Positions 43,851-54,278 are shown, counted from the first letter of the stretch. The stretch: 64,000 nt of DNA from Nocardia gamkensis NBRC 108242 (GCF_001612985.1 NZ_BDBM01000005.1:124001-188000), one strand, 5' to 3'. Notes: generated from the letters alone by a model not told the origin. A program made the numbers and translations.

Positions 43851-44567
43851 TCAGCGGGGACGAGGGGTATCCGAAGCGAGGGTCGGGAATTCATTCACAG
43901 TTGTCCCCAGGCCGAACGCCCGGGATTCGAGCAAGGAAGCCTCGATGCGACGGGCCAGGCGTGGAGCGATCCCCCCACCCGCGTTCATGGCCAGGTGCAG
44001 CAGCGCCGGAGCGGCGGTGCCCGCCGTGCGGCGGCGCAGCCAACCGAATAGGAGGCCGCCCACCGTGGTCACGGCCACGGTGGCGGGAACACTGTCCCCC
44101 ACGGCTCGCGCGGGAGCGATATGCCAGAGCCCGAAGGTCACCGCACCGAGCACCGCACCGGCTCGCGGACCGAAGCGGCGGTCCAGCAGGGGTTCCAGCG
44201 TGCCGCGGAAGACGAGTTCCTCGCTGTAGACGGTCCCGAGTGGGATGTGTACTGCCACCCACTCGCTCGTCGACACGTCGGGCCCACGGTCGGCGAGTTC
44301 GGCCAGCTGCCATCGCAACGACGGAACGGCAAGCGCGGCACCGTAACCGGCCATGACACCCGAGGTGGCGAGCAGCCCCCAGCGCACGCCGGGCGGCGCG
44401 CAACGGCCCGGTTCGGCGCGCAGCGCGAGCGCGTACGCGGTGGCGAACCCGGCATTGGCCACGGTCCGTCCACGTATGCCCAGGCCGAGGCGGGGCAGAA
44501 CCGCATTGCTCCACAGCAGCGGAAAGACCACGGCCGCGAGGGTTCTCGCGGCACGCCTCCGTCTCAC
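43851..44567 (-). CDS. CPBP-family intramembrane metalloprotease
   Basis: A 238-residue membrane protein of the CPBP (Abi) family. The catalytic motif EELVFRG, the second motif FGLWH and the third LLHLAMN provide the expected Glu, Arg, His and Asn residues in successive helices. Family members cleave membrane proteins or protect against bacteriocins; the substrate here is unknown. The GTG at 44567 overlaps the stop of the upstream hydrolase gene (GTGA), so the two are co-translated. Confidence 0.85.
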   Translation of the reverse strand: MRRRRAARTLAAVVFPLLWSNAVLPRLGLGIRGRTVANAGFATAYALALRAEPGRCAPPGVRWGLLATSGVMAGYGAALAVPSLRWQLAELADRGPDVSTSEWVAVHIPLGTVYSEELVFRGTLEPLLDRRFGPRAGAVLGAVTFGLWHIAPARAVGDSVPATVAVTTVGGLLFGWLRRRTAGTAAPALLHLAMNAGGGIAPRLARRIEASLLESRAFGLGTTVNEFPTLASDTPRPR

Positions 44568-46297
44568 TTGGTCGTCCGCTCGTAATCCTCGGCGGCCTCG
44601 ACTTCGGCCCGGATCCGTTCGGATCGCTCCGCGGTCCAGTCCGGCGGCGCGGCGATGGCCGCCCAGCCGTCCAGCACCAGGCTGCCGTAGCGATGTCCGT
44701 GCCCGTCGGTGACGCCCTGCGCGTTGGTCAGGTCGGCGGCCACCTGCCAGAAGGTGACGAACGGCCACCAGCGCATCTGGGAGGAGACGTCCGAGCCGCG
44801 CGGCTCGGACAGCCAATCCGGGCGCGAGAAGATCAGGTCCGGCGACCACCAGACGATCGGGTCGGACGCGTGCTGTAGATACGCGATGCGCGGCGGCCGC
44901 CACTCCGTCGAGGGCCGCGCCAGGTCGGCGCTGTCGCTGGCGAACCGGACCACCAACCCGTCCGCGTACAGCGGCTGGACCTCCCGGGACCCCGGATCGC
45001 GGCGGGCGACGAACTGCTGCCACAGCCGGTTGGAATTGGGCGGGCCGACCCAGAGTGCGCCGTCGACCTTGGCCCGCAGATCGGCCAGACCGTCGAACGC
45101 CGCCTCGGAACCCTGCGAACCCAGGCTCTCCCCGTACACCAGCAGCTTGGGGCGAACCTGCGGCGGCCGCGCGGACCAGTGCTGGTACACCGCGTCGAAC
45201 ACGTCCCTGCCCGCCGCGGCGGCCTTGTTGCGGTCGGCCAGGAACGACAGCACGCTGGGCAGGTACGAGTACTGCGTGGCGACCATCGCGGTGTCACCGT
45301 CGTACATGTACTCGATCGCCCCGGCGGCCAGCGAGTTCACCCACCCGGTCCCGGTGGTGGTGACCACCACGAGCGCCTTCCGGTCGAACGCTCCGGTTCG
45401 CTCCAATTCCGCCACCGCCAGCTCGGCCGGTTCCTCGTCGCCTTCGCCCGACTCCAAACCGACGTAGGCCCGGATGGGTTCCTTGGCCGGACGGCCGGTG
45501 ACCGAGGTGATGCGGCTCGCCGTGGGGCCGTGCGAGACGAACCAGCGCCCTTCGAAGCCGAGGGTCTCCCACTTCGCCAGCGAGGTCGGGCTGCCCGAGC
45601 GTTCCGGCTGCTGCGGCTGCACCGCGTTCACCGAGGTGTGGTCGTTCTGCACGCTGAAGGCCGAGTTGGCCACCGCGAAGAACGCCTGGGTGGCCACACC
45701 GTTGAAGATCGTCACCGCCAGCACCACCAGCACCAGGAACCCGGCGGCCGGCGCGAGTTCGCGCGGGATCCGCACCCACCGATTGAGCAGGCGGGCCAGG
45801 AACAGGATGATCTCCCGCAGCGTCCGATAGGCCGAGACGGCCGCGACGCCGACCGCCAGGCTGAGCAGACCGGTGCGCAGATAGGCGGGCGTGGTGGTGC
45901 CTTCCATGCCCATCAACGCCGTGATCTCACGCTGCCACCGCGCCGACTGGATCAGCATCAGCGCGGCGCTCAACGCGGCGGTGAGCAGCACGGCGGACTT
46001 GATCGCGTAACGCGCCCACGTCGGCGGCGGCGAGATCTTCAACCGTGGCCGCACCCACAGCCGGAACAGCCACTCCAGCAAACAGCCGGCGCCGTAGCCG
46101 ATGGCGGCGTTGATCCCGCTGATCAATCCCTGGAACAGCCAGTCGCGCGGCAGCAGCGAAGGCGTCACCGACAGCGCGAAGAACACGGTGGCCACGACCA
46201 GGCCGACGTAGTTGAGATCGATGACGTCCTCGGCGTGCCGGGTCATCGCGACCGCGCGCGTACGCAGCTTTCGCATGGTCCCGGCGCTCTCCAGCAT
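44564..46297 (-). CDS. Membrane alpha/beta-hydrolase (Abhydrolase_9 type)
   Basis: 577 residues. The N-terminal half has five or six transmembrane helices (about 25-215; FFALSVTPSLLPRDWLFQGLISG is the family signature). The C-terminal half is an alpha/beta-hydrolase with the nucleophile elbow GESLGSQGSEAAF, the acid-loop region LQHASDPIVWWSPDL and a C-terminal His near VTDGHGHRYG. It is probably a cutinase/esterase-like lipid hydrolase in the membrane. The ATG at 46297 lies six bases after CATACT (minus), so a leaderless start is plausible. It is coupled to the CPBP protease gene. Confidence 0.87.
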   Translation of the reverse strand: MLESAGTMRKLRTRAVAMTRHAEDVIDLNYVGLVVATVFFALSVTPSLLPRDWLFQGLISGINAAIGYGAGCLLEWLFRLWVRPRLKISPPPTWARYAIKSAVLLTAALSAALMLIQSARWQREITALMGMEGTTTPAYLRTGLLSLAVGVAAVSAYRTLREIILFLARLLNRWVRIPRELAPAAGFLVLVVLAVTIFNGVATQAFFAVANSAFSVQNDHTSVNAVQPQQPERSGSPTSLAKWETLGFEGRWFVSHGPTASRITSVTGRPAKEPIRAYVGLESGEGDEEPAELAVAELERTGAFDRKALVVVTTTGTGWVNSLAAGAIEYMYDGDTAMVATQYSYLPSVLSFLADRNKAAAAGRDVFDAVYQHWSARPPQVRPKLLVYGESLGSQGSEAAFDGLADLRAKVDGALWVGPPNSNRLWQQFVARRDPGSREVQPLYADGLVVRFASDSADLARPSTEWRPPRIAYLQHASDPIVWWSPDLIFSRPDWLSEPRGSDVSSQMRWWPFVTFWQVAADLTNAQGVTDGHGHRYGSLVLDGWAAIAAPPDWTAERSERIRAEVEAAEDYERTTK

Positions 46298-46482
46298 TCG
46301 ATCAGTATGGCGGTCGGCACCGACGGCCCGGCGCGTCGCCCACCGCGACGCGGGCGCACCGGGCGCGGATCACACCGCCCGCGGACGGTGTGAACGGACG
46401 GATTTTCCGAATGGCAACTACCCATTCCGCTCGAGTAGTTGTACAGGGGTGCTCGGACCGCGCCGTCCGGAAACTCTTATCC

Positions 46483-46773
46483 ATGAGCACAACGACCACG
46501 CGGACGAAAGCCAGCGCCGCATACGTCGCGCAGGCCTCGCTCGCCTTCGGCATCAGCTTCGTCGGCATCGGCATCGGCATCTACGCGCTGCCACTGGATG
46601 TCTGGCAGCGCGGATTCCTGGCGATGTCGATGCTCTTCCTGGTCACGAGCACCTTCACGCTGGCGAAGGTGGTCCGCGACCAGCACGAGGCGGCGACCAT
46701 AAACGGTCGCATCGATCAGGCGCGGATGGAGAAGCTGCTCTCCGAGCACGATCCGTTCAATTCCGTCGCCTGA
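46483..46773 (+). CDS. YiaA/YiaB two-helix membrane protein
   Basis: 96 residues. Two transmembrane helices (AYVAQASLAFGISFVGIGIGIYALP and MSMLFLVTSTFTLAKVV) are connected by a short loop, followed by a charged tail (RDQHEAATINGRIDQARMEKLL). It matches the YiaAB two-helix domain. The function is unknown. The ATG at 46483 is chosen by homology pattern; there is no clear Shine-Dalgarno. Confidence 0.85.
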   Translation: MSTTTTRTKASAAYVAQASLAFGISFVGIGIGIYALPLDVWQRGFLAMSMLFLVTSTFTLAKVVRDQHEAATINGRIDQARMEKLLSEHDPFNSVA

Positions 46774-46780
46774 GTACGCG

Positions 46781-46825
46781 CACCTGGGCGGGCCCGGTAA
46801 CGAGGGGTTCAGGCCCGCCCAGGTG
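46781..46825. terminator. Bidirectional terminator between yiaA-like gene and purL
   Basis: A perfect 14-bp stem, CACCTGGGCGGGCC (46781-46794) with GGCCCGCCCAGGTG (46812-46825), has a 17-nt loop and is followed by GGGCGTTTCG. It separates two convergent genes. Confidence 0.85.
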
Positions 46826-46834
46826 GGCGTTTCG

Positions 46835-49129
46835 TCAGACGGTGCCCGCGCCGAACAGCTTCGGCAGCGTGCCCTCGTGCGCGGTCCGCAACTCGTCCAT
46901 GGGGATCGAGAACTGGCCCTGCACCTCGAGCGAATCCGAGCCCTGATCGACCACACCGATACGCACCCACGGCAGTTCGCGCGCGGTGCACATCCGGGTG
47001 AACCTGGTCTCCTCCGAGCGCGGCACGGCGACCAGCACGCGCCCCGCCGACTCGGAGAACAGCGTGACGAACGGGTCCTCGCCCTCGGGAAGCAGGATGC
47101 GGCAACCGGTTTCACCGGCGAGCACGGCTTCGACGACGGCCTGGGCGAGACCGCCCTCGGAGAGGTCGTGCGCGGCGCTGATCATGCCGTCGCGCGAACC
47201 GGCGGTCAGCACCTCCGCGAGCAGCTGCTCGCGGGCGAAGTCGACCTTCGGCGGCACGCCGCCCAGATGATCGTGCTCCACCTGGGACCAGATCGACCCG
47301 CCGAACTCGTCGCGGGTCTCGCCGAGCAGGATCAGCGTCTCGCCCGGCTCCAGGCCGAGGCCGGTCGGGATGCGGCGGTGTACGTCGTCGATCACGCCGA
47401 GCACGCCGACCACCGGGGTCGGCAGGATCGCGGTCTGGCCGGTCTGGTTGTAGAAACTGACGTTGCCGCCGGTGACCGGGATGCCGAGCGCAACGCAGCC
47501 GTCCGCCAAGCCGCGCACGGCCTGCTGGAACTGCCACATCACGCCGGGGTCCTCCGGCGAACCGAAGTTCAGGCAGTTGGTGACGGCCTTCGGCGTCGCG
47601 CCGGTGGTGGCCACGTTGCGGTAGGCCTCGGCCAGCGCCAGCTGCGCACCGGCGTAGGGGTCCAGCTTGGTGTAGCGGCCGGACGCGTCGGTGGCCAGCG
47701 CGATGCCGCGGCCGGTCTGCTCGTCGATCCGGATGACGCCCGCGTCGGCCTGGTCGGCGAGCACGGTGTTGCCGCGCACGTAGCGGTCGTATTGCTCGGT
47801 GATCCACTTGCGGCTGCACAGCTGCGGGCTGGAGATCATCCGCAGCAGCGTGGCGCGCAATTCGTCGGCGGTCTCCGGCCGGGCGAGCCGGTCCGGGGTG
47901 TCGGCGATCAGCGCGTCCTGCTCGTCGGGCCGCGCGAGCGGGCGCTCGTAGACCGGCCCCTCGTGCGCGACGGTGCGCGGCGGCACGTCCACCACGGTGT
48001 CGCCGTGCCAGGTGACCACCAGCCGGTCACCCTCGGTGACCTCGCCGATCACCGTGGCCAGCACGTCCCACTTGCGGCACACGGCCATGAACGCGTCCAC
48101 GTTCTCCGGGGTGACGACCGCGCACATGCGCTCCTGCGACTCGCTGGAGAGCACCTCGGCGGGCGTCATGCCGGTCGCGCGCAGCGGCACCTTGTCCAGC
48201 TCGATGTGCATGCCGCCGTCACCGGCCGCCGCGAGCTCGGAAGTGGCGCAGGACAACCCGGCGCCGCCGAGGTCCTGGATGCCGACCACCAGCTTCGCCG
48301 CGTACAGCTCGAGACAGCACTCGATGAGCACCTTCTCGGTGAACGGGTCGCCGACCTGCACCGAGGGCAGCTTCTTGCGGCCGGAGCCGGACTCGTCACC
48401 GGAGAAGGTGTCCGAGGCCAGCACCGAGACGCCGCCGATGCCGTCCAGGCCGGTGCGCGCGCCGAACAGCACGATCTTGTTGCCCGTGCCGGAGGCGAAG
48501 GCCAGGTGCAGGTCCTCGACCCGCATCACCCCGGCGCACAGCGCGTTCACCAGCGGGTTGCCCTGGTAGGAGGCGTCGAACACGGTCTCGCCGCCGACGT
48601 TCGGCAGGCCGAGCGAGTTGCCGTACCCGCCGACACCGCGCACCACGCCGTCCACCACGCGGCGGGTGTCGGCCGCGTCCGCGGCGCCGAAGCGCAGTTG
48701 GTCCATCACCGCGATCGGGCGCGCGCCCATCGCCATGATGTCGCGCACGATGCCGCCGACGCCGGTGGCCGCACCCTGGTACGGCTCGACGTAGGAGGGG
48801 TGGTTGTGACTTTCCACCTTGAAGGTGACCGCCCAGCCGTCGCCGACGTCGACGACGCCCGCGTTCTCACCGATGCCCGCGAGCATGGACTCGCGCATCT
48901 CGTCGGTGGTGGTCTGGCCGAAGTAGCGCAGATGCACCTTCGAGGACTTGTAGGAGCAGTGTTCGCTCCACATCACCGAGTACATCGCCAGTTCGGCGTC
49001 CGTCGGCCTGCGGCCGAGGATCTCCTTGATCCGGGCGTACTCGTCGTCTTTGAGCCCGAGTTCTTTGTAGGGTTGCGGCACGTCGGGGTTTGCTGCGGCT
49101 GCGCTGACGGTGTCGACCTGCGGAGTCAC
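46835..49129 (-). CDS. purL: Phosphoribosylformylglycinamidine synthase subunit PurL
   Basis: The synthetase subunit of the three-part FGAM synthase; it works with PurQ (glutaminase) and PurS. It has 764 residues, the small-type PurL. Landmarks are [42 protein letters not shown], the ATP-site segments [22 protein letters not shown] and [16 protein letters not shown], and [15 protein letters not shown]. The GTG at 49129 follows AAAGGACCC. TAGACT at 49209-49214 (minus) is a likely -10. Confidence 0.97.
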   Translation of the reverse strand: MTPQVDTVSAAAANPDVPQPYKELGLKDDEYARIKEILGRRPTDAELAMYSVMWSEHCSYKSSKVHLRYFGQTTTDEMRESMLAGIGENAGVVDVGDGWAVTFKVESHNHPSYVEPYQGAATGVGGIVRDIMAMGARPIAVMDQLRFGAADAADTRRVVDGVVRGVGGYGNSLGLPNVGGETVFDASYQGNPLVNALCAGVMRVEDLHLAFASGTGNKIVLFGARTGLDGIGGVSVLASDTFSGDESGSGRKKLPSVQVGDPFTEKVLIECCLELYAAKLVVGIQDLGGAGLSCATSELAAAGDGGMHIELDKVPLRATGMTPAEVLSSESQERMCAVVTPENVDAFMAVCRKWDVLATVIGEVTEGDRLVVTWHGDTVVDVPPRTVAHEGPVYERPLARPDEQDALIADTPDRLARPETADELRATLLRMISSPQLCSRKWITEQYDRYVRGNTVLADQADAGVIRIDEQTGRGIALATDASGRYTKLDPYAGAQLALAEAYRNVATTGATPKAVTNCLNFGSPEDPGVMWQFQQAVRGLADGCVALGIPVTGGNVSFYNQTGQTAILPTPVVGVLGVIDDVHRRIPTGLGLEPGETLILLGETRDEFGGSIWSQVEHDHLGGVPPKVDFAREQLLAEVLTAGSRDGMISAAHDLSEGGLAQAVVEAVLAGETGCRILLPEGEDPFVTLFSESAGRVLVAVPRSEETRFTRMCTARELPWVRIGVVDQGSDSLEVQGQFSIPMDELRTAHEGTLPKLFGAGTV

Positions 49130-49257
49130 GGAGTACCAGGGTCCTTTCGGCCGGGCATTGTGAAGCGACGAGCATTGTCACTGGGGGGCGGCGAGATGCC
49201 TGGGTGTAAGTCTAGAGGCAGTGGGTACGGGCCATACGCACCGGCTAGTCTGAGCCG

Positions 49258-50571
49258 GTGAACGAAGGATCGGGGGTCGCGAATCCGGGTGAGCGATCGA
49301 TCGCCTCGGACGCCGCGTCGGCCCGGAGCGGGGAATCGGGAGCCGCGCCCGGTGACGCGTCGCCGAACCCCGGGACACCGCAAGTGCGCTGGCTGATTGC
49401 TGCTGCCGCGTTGTTCGCGGTGTCGGTGCTCGTCTCGCTGCTGGCGCACTGGTGGCACGGTTACATCGACCTGCAGGTCTATCGCAACGGCGCCCGGGTC
49501 TGGTTGGACGGCGGCGATCTGTACGGCCCGATGCCACCGGTCGAGGGGATCGGGCTGCCGTTCACCTATCCGCCCTTGGCCGCGTTGTTCTTCGCGCCGC
49601 TGGCGCTGCTGCCGCTGGTGATCGCCGAGGTGGTGGTGGTCGTCACCTCCGTAGCCGCCCTGGCCATCTCGCTGTGGCTGGTGCTGGCTCGGTTGCGTCC
49701 CGACCTGTCCCGTCCGGCCGTGCTCGCCCTGGTCGTCGGCGCGGTCGCGGTGGCGCAGTTCTTCGAACCGGTCCGCCAGACCTTCGGCTTCGGCCAGATC
49801 AACCTGGTGCTGATGGCCGCGATCACCCTGGACTGCCTGGCGCGCAAGCCTTTCTGGCCGCGCGGCATGCTGATCGGCATCGCGGTGTCGGTGAAACTGA
49901 TCCCGGCCGGATACCTGCTGTACTTCTTGCTGCGCAAGGACTGGAAGGCCGCCGGCACGCTGGTGGTGTCCGCGATCGCGGCGGTCGGTCTCGGATTCCT
50001 GCTGTTCCCCGACGATTCCGTGGACTACTGGTTCCACACCCTCGCCGACACCGGCCGGATCGGACCGCCCTACTTCGCGGGTAACCAATCCATCAAGGGC
50101 ATGGCCTTCCGGTTGGGCATCGACGACACGGCGGCCACTCTGCTGTGGATCACGCTGTCGGTGCTGGCGGTGGCGCTGGCCGCGGTGTGGATGCGCAGGC
50201 TGCTCGAAGCGGGCGCGACCGCGGCGGCGCTGCTGGTGAACGCCGCGGCGGTGCTGCTGGTCTCGCCGGTGTCCTGGTCGCATCACTGGGTGTGGATCGC
50301 GCCCGCGCTGGTGCTCACCGCCGACCTCATGGTGCGCGGCACGCGCAGCCCGCGGGTGATCGGCGTGGTCGCGGCGGGCGCCGTGCTGTTCCTGATCGGC
50401 CCGCACTGGCTGCTGCCGCACTCGCGCGACCGCGAGCTGGAGTGGGCCTGGTGGCAGCAGATCATCGGAAGCAGTTACGTGCTGGCCACGTTCGCGGTGT
50501 TCCTCGTCGCGGTGTTCACCTACCGCCCGATGGCCTCCGGCGTGAGGAAGGCGGCCAGCGCCGCGGCGTAG
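49258..50571 (+). CDS. GT87-family membrane mannosyltransferase
   Basis: 437 residues. A polar 40-residue N-terminus is followed by ten or so transmembrane helices. After the first helix comes [21 protein letters not shown], the GT-C active-site loop with the conserved Asp seen in mycobacterial polyprenyl-phosphomannose-dependent alpha-mannosyltransferases (PimE, MptC). Further signatures are [16 protein letters not shown] and [11 protein letters not shown]. It probably adds mannose to PIM, lipomannan or lipoarabinomannan on the periplasmic side; the exact linkage is not determinable. TAGTCT (49246-49251) lies six bases before the GTG, indicating a leaderless start. It is divergent from purL. 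Its 3' end overlaps the convergent aminopeptidase gene by 52 bases. Confidence 0.9.
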   Translation: MNEGSGVANPGERSIASDAASARSGESGAAPGDASPNPGTPQVRWLIAAAALFAVSVLVSLLAHWWHGYIDLQVYRNGARVWLDGGDLYGPMPPVEGIGLPFTYPPLAALFFAPLALLPLVIAEVVVVVTSVAALAISLWLVLARLRPDLSRPAVLALVVGAVAVAQFFEPVRQTFGFGQINLVLMAAITLDCLARKPFWPRGMLIGIAVSVKLIPAGYLLYFLLRKDWKAAGTLVVSAIAAVGLGFLLFPDDSVDYWFHTLADTGRIGPPYFAGNQSIKGMAFRLGIDDTAATLLWITLSVLAVALAAVWMRRLLEAGATAAALLVNAAAVLLVSPVSWSHHWVWIAPALVLTADLMVRGTRSPRVIGVVAAGAVLFLIGPHWLLPHSRDRELEWAWWQQIIGSSYVLATFAVFLVAVFTYRPMASGVRKAASAAA

Positions 50572-51818
50572 GCCGGGACGTCGAACACGCCCATCAGCTC
50601 GCGCGCGGAATGCATCGCCAGCTGCGGCGCGCCCACGTCGACGGTCGGCATGCCGGTGCGCGCCGCGGTCATCGGTCCGATCGTGGAGCCGCAGGGCAGG
50701 TCGGCGCGATGCACATAGCGCTGCAACGGGACCGCGGCCTGCGCGCACGCCAGCGCGAACGCTCCCGCGCCGGTGGCGTCGGTGGCATAGCGCAGGTTCT
50801 GGTTGACCTTCAGCACCGGCCCGCCGTTGACCTCGATGCGGTGCGCGGGCTCGTGGCGCTCCGGATAGTTCGGGTGCGTCGCGTGCGCCATGTCGCCGGA
50901 CGCGCACACCGAACCGGCCAGCGCGGCAAGGTAATCGGCGCGGCCGCCGCCGCGCGCGAGCACGATGCGTTCCAGCACCGTGGGCAGCAGATCCGACTGC
51001 GCGCCGCGGTCGGACTGGCTGCCGACCTCCTCGTGGTCGAACATGGCCAGCACCGGGATCGCCGCCCCCGGCGTGTCGATCGCGGCGAGGAACGCTTGGA
51101 GGCCCGCGAAGCAGGTGCCCTGGTTGTCCAGGCGGGGTGCGCTGACCAAGTCCTGATCCCGCCCGATCAGCCTGCTCGGTGTCAGGTCGTGGGTCATCAG
51201 CTCCCAGCCGAGCACGTCCTCGGGATCGACCTCCACCCGATCGGCCACGAAATCGATGAACGACGCCGCCTCGTACCCCGCGCCCCACACCGCGTTGACG
51301 TGCCGCTGCGGGTCCAGCGTGACGCCCCTGCGGTCCTCGGACAGGTGGATGGCCAGCTGCGGCACCCGCAGGATCGGCTCATCGATGCGAACCAGGCGCT
51401 CGCCCACGGCGTTTCCGTCGCGCACGCTCAACCGCCCGGAGACGCCGAGCTCGCGATCCAGCCACGAGTTCAGCCACGCGCCGCCGTACGGTTCCAGCCC
51501 CACGAGCTGCCAGCCCGCCGAGGTCAGGTCGGGATGCTGCTTGACGCGCAGGTTCGGGCTGTCGGTGTGCGCCCCGACCACACGGAACGGGGTCGCGCCC
51601 GCCGTGTCCCCCGCGGCCCAGGCCACCAGCGACCCACCGCGCACCACGTAGTGCCTGCCCGTGCCGTCCGACGGCCAGGTCTGCGACTCGGCGAGCCGGG
51701 TGAATCCCCGCGCGTCCAATTCCGCGGCGACCGTGCGGCAGACGTGGAACGGCGACGGAGACGCATCGATGAACGCGCACAGCCCAGCGGCCGTGGCTGC
51801 GGTGGTGGAGACGGGCAT
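50520..51818 (-). CDS. apeB: M18-family aminopeptidase (PepC-like)
   Basis: A 432-residue zinc aminopeptidase of the aspartyl-aminopeptidase family. Metal and catalytic residues are in [44 protein letters not shown], the [16 protein letters not shown] segment and [16 protein letters not shown]. It releases N-terminal residues, probably acidic ones, from peptides in the cytoplasm. TAGGAT (51826-51831, minus) lies seven bases before the ATG at 51818, the leaderless pattern. It corresponds to mycobacterial pepC (Rv0800). Confidence 0.94.
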   Translation of the reverse strand: MPVSTTAATAAGLCAFIDASPSPFHVCRTVAAELDARGFTRLAESQTWPSDGTGRHYVVRGGSLVAWAAGDTAGATPFRVVGAHTDSPNLRVKQHPDLTSAGWQLVGLEPYGGAWLNSWLDRELGVSGRLSVRDGNAVGERLVRIDEPILRVPQLAIHLSEDRRGVTLDPQRHVNAVWGAGYEAASFIDFVADRVEVDPEDVLGWELMTHDLTPSRLIGRDQDLVSAPRLDNQGTCFAGLQAFLAAIDTPGAAIPVLAMFDHEEVGSQSDRGAQSDLLPTVLERIVLARGGGRADYLAALAGSVCASGDMAHATHPNYPERHEPAHRIEVNGGPVLKVNQNLRYATDATGAGAFALACAQAAVPLQRYVHRADLPCGSTIGPMTAARTGMPTVDVGAPQLAMHSARELMGVFDVPAYAAALAAFLTPEAIGR

Positions 51819-52055
51819 GCCTGCGATCCTAGGCAAGCGGGCCGTGACCGGTGTGTCCCGGTCGATCGGCGGGTGTGGCGAATACCCGGTCGAATACGCC
51901 GTGGCCGATGCGGTAATCGCGAGAAATCGGCCCGCTGAATCACTACTCGGCACGAGTCGATTCGCCCCGGAACATAAGGGCGAGAATGGTCCGGCATCCG
52001 ATCACGAATCGGGCGTTCGCGGCATTCATCGGATGAATGTCGGTACTTTCGAGTA

Positions 52056-52487
52056 TTACTCCGAGGCGATGGAAACCAGGTCGAGCAATCGAATGAGTTC
52101 GGTATATCGGCGCGCGCCGATGCGCCCGCGCAACTCTTGTTCGGCACGCGCCTCCTCCGCGCGCACCTCGGCGACCAGGTCGGCGCCGAGTCTGCTGAGG
52201 CCGATGAGGATGCGGCGGCGATCGTCCTGCGCGGCGAGCCGGAAGATCAGGCCGCGCTCGGCCAGATAGTCGGCGTGCCTGGTGGCCGAGGACGGCGCCA
52301 GCTGCGATCTGGCCGCCAGTTCGGTCATGGTGATCCCCGCGTCGCCGCACAGATTCGACAGCATCGACCACTGATCCGGCGAGAGCTGCCTGGCGCACAA
52401 CGCCGCGTCCAGATGCCGCACCCAACCGCGCTCCGCGGCACGCAGCGCGCCATGTAGCGTCGAATTTCCGCTCACAATGGACGTCAT
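52056..52487 (-). CDS. MarR-family regulator
   Basis: 143 residues. The winged helix-turn-helix is recognisable: LSPDQWSMLSNLCGDAGITMTELAARSQLAPSSATRHADYL, with the wing DDRRRILIGLSRLG, and dimerising helices at both ends. The ATG at 52487 is preceded by GGCGG at six bases. A longer frame exists but runs over the divergent remnant gene. It faces a frameshifted solute-binding-protein pseudogene that it may once have controlled. Confidence 0.88.
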   Translation of the reverse strand: MTSIVSGNSTLHGALRAAERGWVRHLDAALCARQLSPDQWSMLSNLCGDAGITMTELAARSQLAPSSATRHADYLAERGLIFRLAAQDDRRRILIGLSRLGADLVAEVRAEEARAEQELRGRIGARRYTELIRLLDLVSIASE

Positions 52488-52536
52488 TATTTTCCGCCTG
52501 CCGTGAATTTCGCTCGAACGAGAAGAAGAGTACCGA

Positions 52537-52940
52537 ATGTCGACGTCGTTCGAGAGCCCTGCGGGGACGATCGAGGTCCTCGACATAGTTCCGCGACAGG
52601 GACCGGGCGGTATGAACGCGCAGTCCTGCGACGCGGCGATATCCGTCGCGGCCGATGAAATCAACCGGAGTGCGGGAATTCCGGGGCGCGAAATTCGTAC
52701 TACGAATATCGACGAGGGCGGACGTCGGCCGAGGTCTCCGCGCTGCCGTCCACCAGCATGATGCACGCCGTCACCGGGGCACCTCCGCGGTTCGCGGGGC
52801 CGTGACGGGGGCCTCCGCGGGCCGGTGCCCTACCTGTACGCCATCAGCCACGAAGGCCTGAGCGACCGAGTTACCCAGCGTGCCGCGTTCGGCGAGCACC
52901 CGGCCGGGCAGACGGTGCCCACGGCAGTACGCGGCCATCG
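52537..52940 (+). pseudogene. Frameshifted amide/urea-type solute-binding protein (Peripla_BP_5-like)
   Basis: Starting at the ATG at 52537, the frame reads IVPRQGPGGMNAQSCDAA and ISVAADEINRSAGIPGREI, the N-terminal lobe of AmiC/UrtA-like substrate-binding proteins. The reading then jumps: AEVSALPSTSMMHAVTG (frame from 52728), TSAVRGAVTGASAGR (frame from 52778) and VPYLYAISHEG...FGEHPAGQTVP (frame from 52825). These pieces are collinear with the family (…SAVR…GRVPYxYxxxxEGxx…GExPxxQ…), so at least three frameshifts have broken one gene. Only the first third of a normal ~380-residue protein is left. There is no signal peptide. Confidence 0.75.
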
Positions 52941-53102
52941 TCCGCGCGGCGAGCCAACTGCGGGTGAGCCGGGCCGCCGACGGCAATGTCCTGCCAGCGG
53001 CGGGCCGGAAGCCGACCACGGCTTCTTCGTGGCGTTCAGCTGCCACGCGCCCAGCGCACCCCAACCCCCGGTTTCGAGCGAAGCGAGACAGAGCATCCGC
53101 CC

Positions 53103-53197
53103 GTTCGCGGCCCGGCTCGCGTCCGAGTGGCCGTCGCGTACGCGACGAAGGAGCAAGCGGCGGTCGCTCGGACGCGAGCCGAGAAGGGGCCGCGAAC
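53103..53197. repeat. Long imperfect inverted repeat
   Basis: GTTCGCGGCCC+GGCTCGCGTCCGAG (53103-53127) is repeated inverted as CTCGGACGCGAGCC (53167-53180) plus GGGCCGCGAAC (53187-53197), with a 6-base insertion in one arm. The 39-base centre contains the palindrome TCGCGTACGCGA. A further palindrome, CAGCGCC-GCA-GGCGCTG, follows at 53201-53217, and GAGCGAAGCGAGAC precedes at 53076-53089. It looks like a REP-type element between the pseudogene and purQ, and might terminate purQ transcription. Confidence 0.7.
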
Positions 53198-53236
53198 ACC
53201 CAGCGCCGCAGGCGCTGGCAAACCAACACAGCCGAA

Positions 53237-53914
53237 CTACACCCCGACCAGCGAGTCCAGTACCGAGAGGAACAGGCCGAGACCGTCGTCACTGGGACCG
53301 GTCAGCGGCTCGGTGGCGTGTTCGGGGTGCGGCATCAAGCCGACGACGCGACCGTTCGCCGAGGCGATGCCCGCGATGCCGCGCTGTGAGCCGTTCGGAT
53401 TGCCGCTCGCGTAGCGGAAGACCACGCGGCCCTCGCCCTCGAGCTGGTCCAGCACGGCTTCCGAGGCCTGGTAGCGCCCCTCACCGGACTTGAGCGGAAC
53501 GAGGATCTGAGCGCCCGGCTCGAAGCGGGAGGTCCACGCCGTCGACACCGACTCCACGGTCAGCCACTCGTCGCGGCAGATGAAGTGCAGCCCTTCGTTG
53601 CGGGTCAGCGCGCCGGGCAGCAACCCGGCCTCGCACAGCACCTGGAAACCGTTGCAGATGCCCAGCACCGGCAGTCCGGCGCCCGCGGCACGCACGACCT
53701 CACCCATGACGGGCGCGAAACGGGCGATGGCGCCCGCGCGCAGGTAGTCGCCGTAGGAGAAGCCGCCGGGCACGATCACCGCGTCGACGCTCTTGAGGTC
53801 GGCGTCGGCATGCCACAGGCTGACCGCCTCGGCGCCGGCCAGGCGCACCGCCCGTGCCGCGTCCACGTCGTCGAGCGTGCCGGGAAAGGTGATCACCCCG
53901 ATGCGCGCGCTCAT
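53237..53914 (-). CDS. purQ: Phosphoribosylformylglycinamidine synthase glutaminase subunit PurQ
   Basis: 225 residues, class I (triad) glutamine amidotransferase. It supplies ammonia to PurL. The nucleophile is Cys87 in [13 protein letters not shown], and the catalytic His-Glu lie in [29 protein letters not shown] is the PurQ-specific loop. The ATG at 53914 overlaps the purS stop by four bases (ATGA). Confidence 0.97.
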   Translation of the reverse strand: MSARIGVITFPGTLDDVDAARAVRLAGAEAVSLWHADADLKSVDAVIVPGGFSYGDYLRAGAIARFAPVMGEVVRAAGAGLPVLGICNGFQVLCEAGLLPGALTRNEGLHFICRDEWLTVESVSTAWTSRFEPGAQILVPLKSGEGRYQASEAVLDQLEGEGRVVFRYASGNPNGSQRGIAGIASANGRVVGLMPHPEHATEPLTGPSDDGLGLFLSVLDSLVGV

Positions 53915-54147
53915 GAGAGGCGAACCACCTTCCACTCCTCGATCACGGTGTTGCACAACAGCGATTCGGCGATCTGCTCGAGCGCCGCGTCGTCGATGTT
54001 GTCATCGACGTCGAGTTCGAATCGCTTGCCCTGGCGCACGTCCGAGATGCCCTCGAATCCCAGGCGCGGGAGTGCGCCGACGATGGCCTGCCCCTGCGGA
54101 TCCAGGATCTCGGCCTTCGGCATCACCTCGACCACGACTCGTGCCAC
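53911..54147 (-). CDS. purS: Phosphoribosylformylglycinamidine synthase subunit PurS
   Basis: A 78-residue protein that bridges PurL and PurQ and helps channel ammonia. It shows the full family pattern ([52 protein letters not shown]). It is the first gene of purSQ, with a GAGGAGCAACG Shine-Dalgarno. The 131 bases upstream are shared with the divergent MBL gene. Confidence 0.97.
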   Translation of the reverse strand: MARVVVEVMPKAEILDPQGQAIVGALPRLGFEGISDVRQGKRFELDVDDNIDDAALEQIAESLLCNTVIEEWKVVRLS

Positions 54148-54278
54148 GCGTTGCTCCTCATGTGGTTGGGGGGTTACCTCAGCAGCGTAGTTGTGCTGGT
54201 CGAGCGCGGCATCCGCGGGGTGCGCCGAGACACCCGCGATGTCGTGGAGAACACACCCCGCGTGGCTAGCATGGCGGC

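Noticed and set aside
46823..49261. An 812-codon plus-strand frame.
   Set aside because: It lies antisense to purL, which has every family motif. Its composition (His/Gly/Arg/Val repeats) is typical of a high-GC shadow frame.
49126..51288. A 720-codon minus-strand frame across the GT87 gene and the aminopeptidase gene.
   Set aside because: It runs out of phase through the aminopeptidase gene and antisense to the GT87 gene; no domain or signal is recognisable.
52771..53292. A 173-codon minus-strand frame next to purQ.
   Set aside because: It crosses the inverted repeat and the antisense of the solute-binding-protein remnant, and nothing in it is protein-like.
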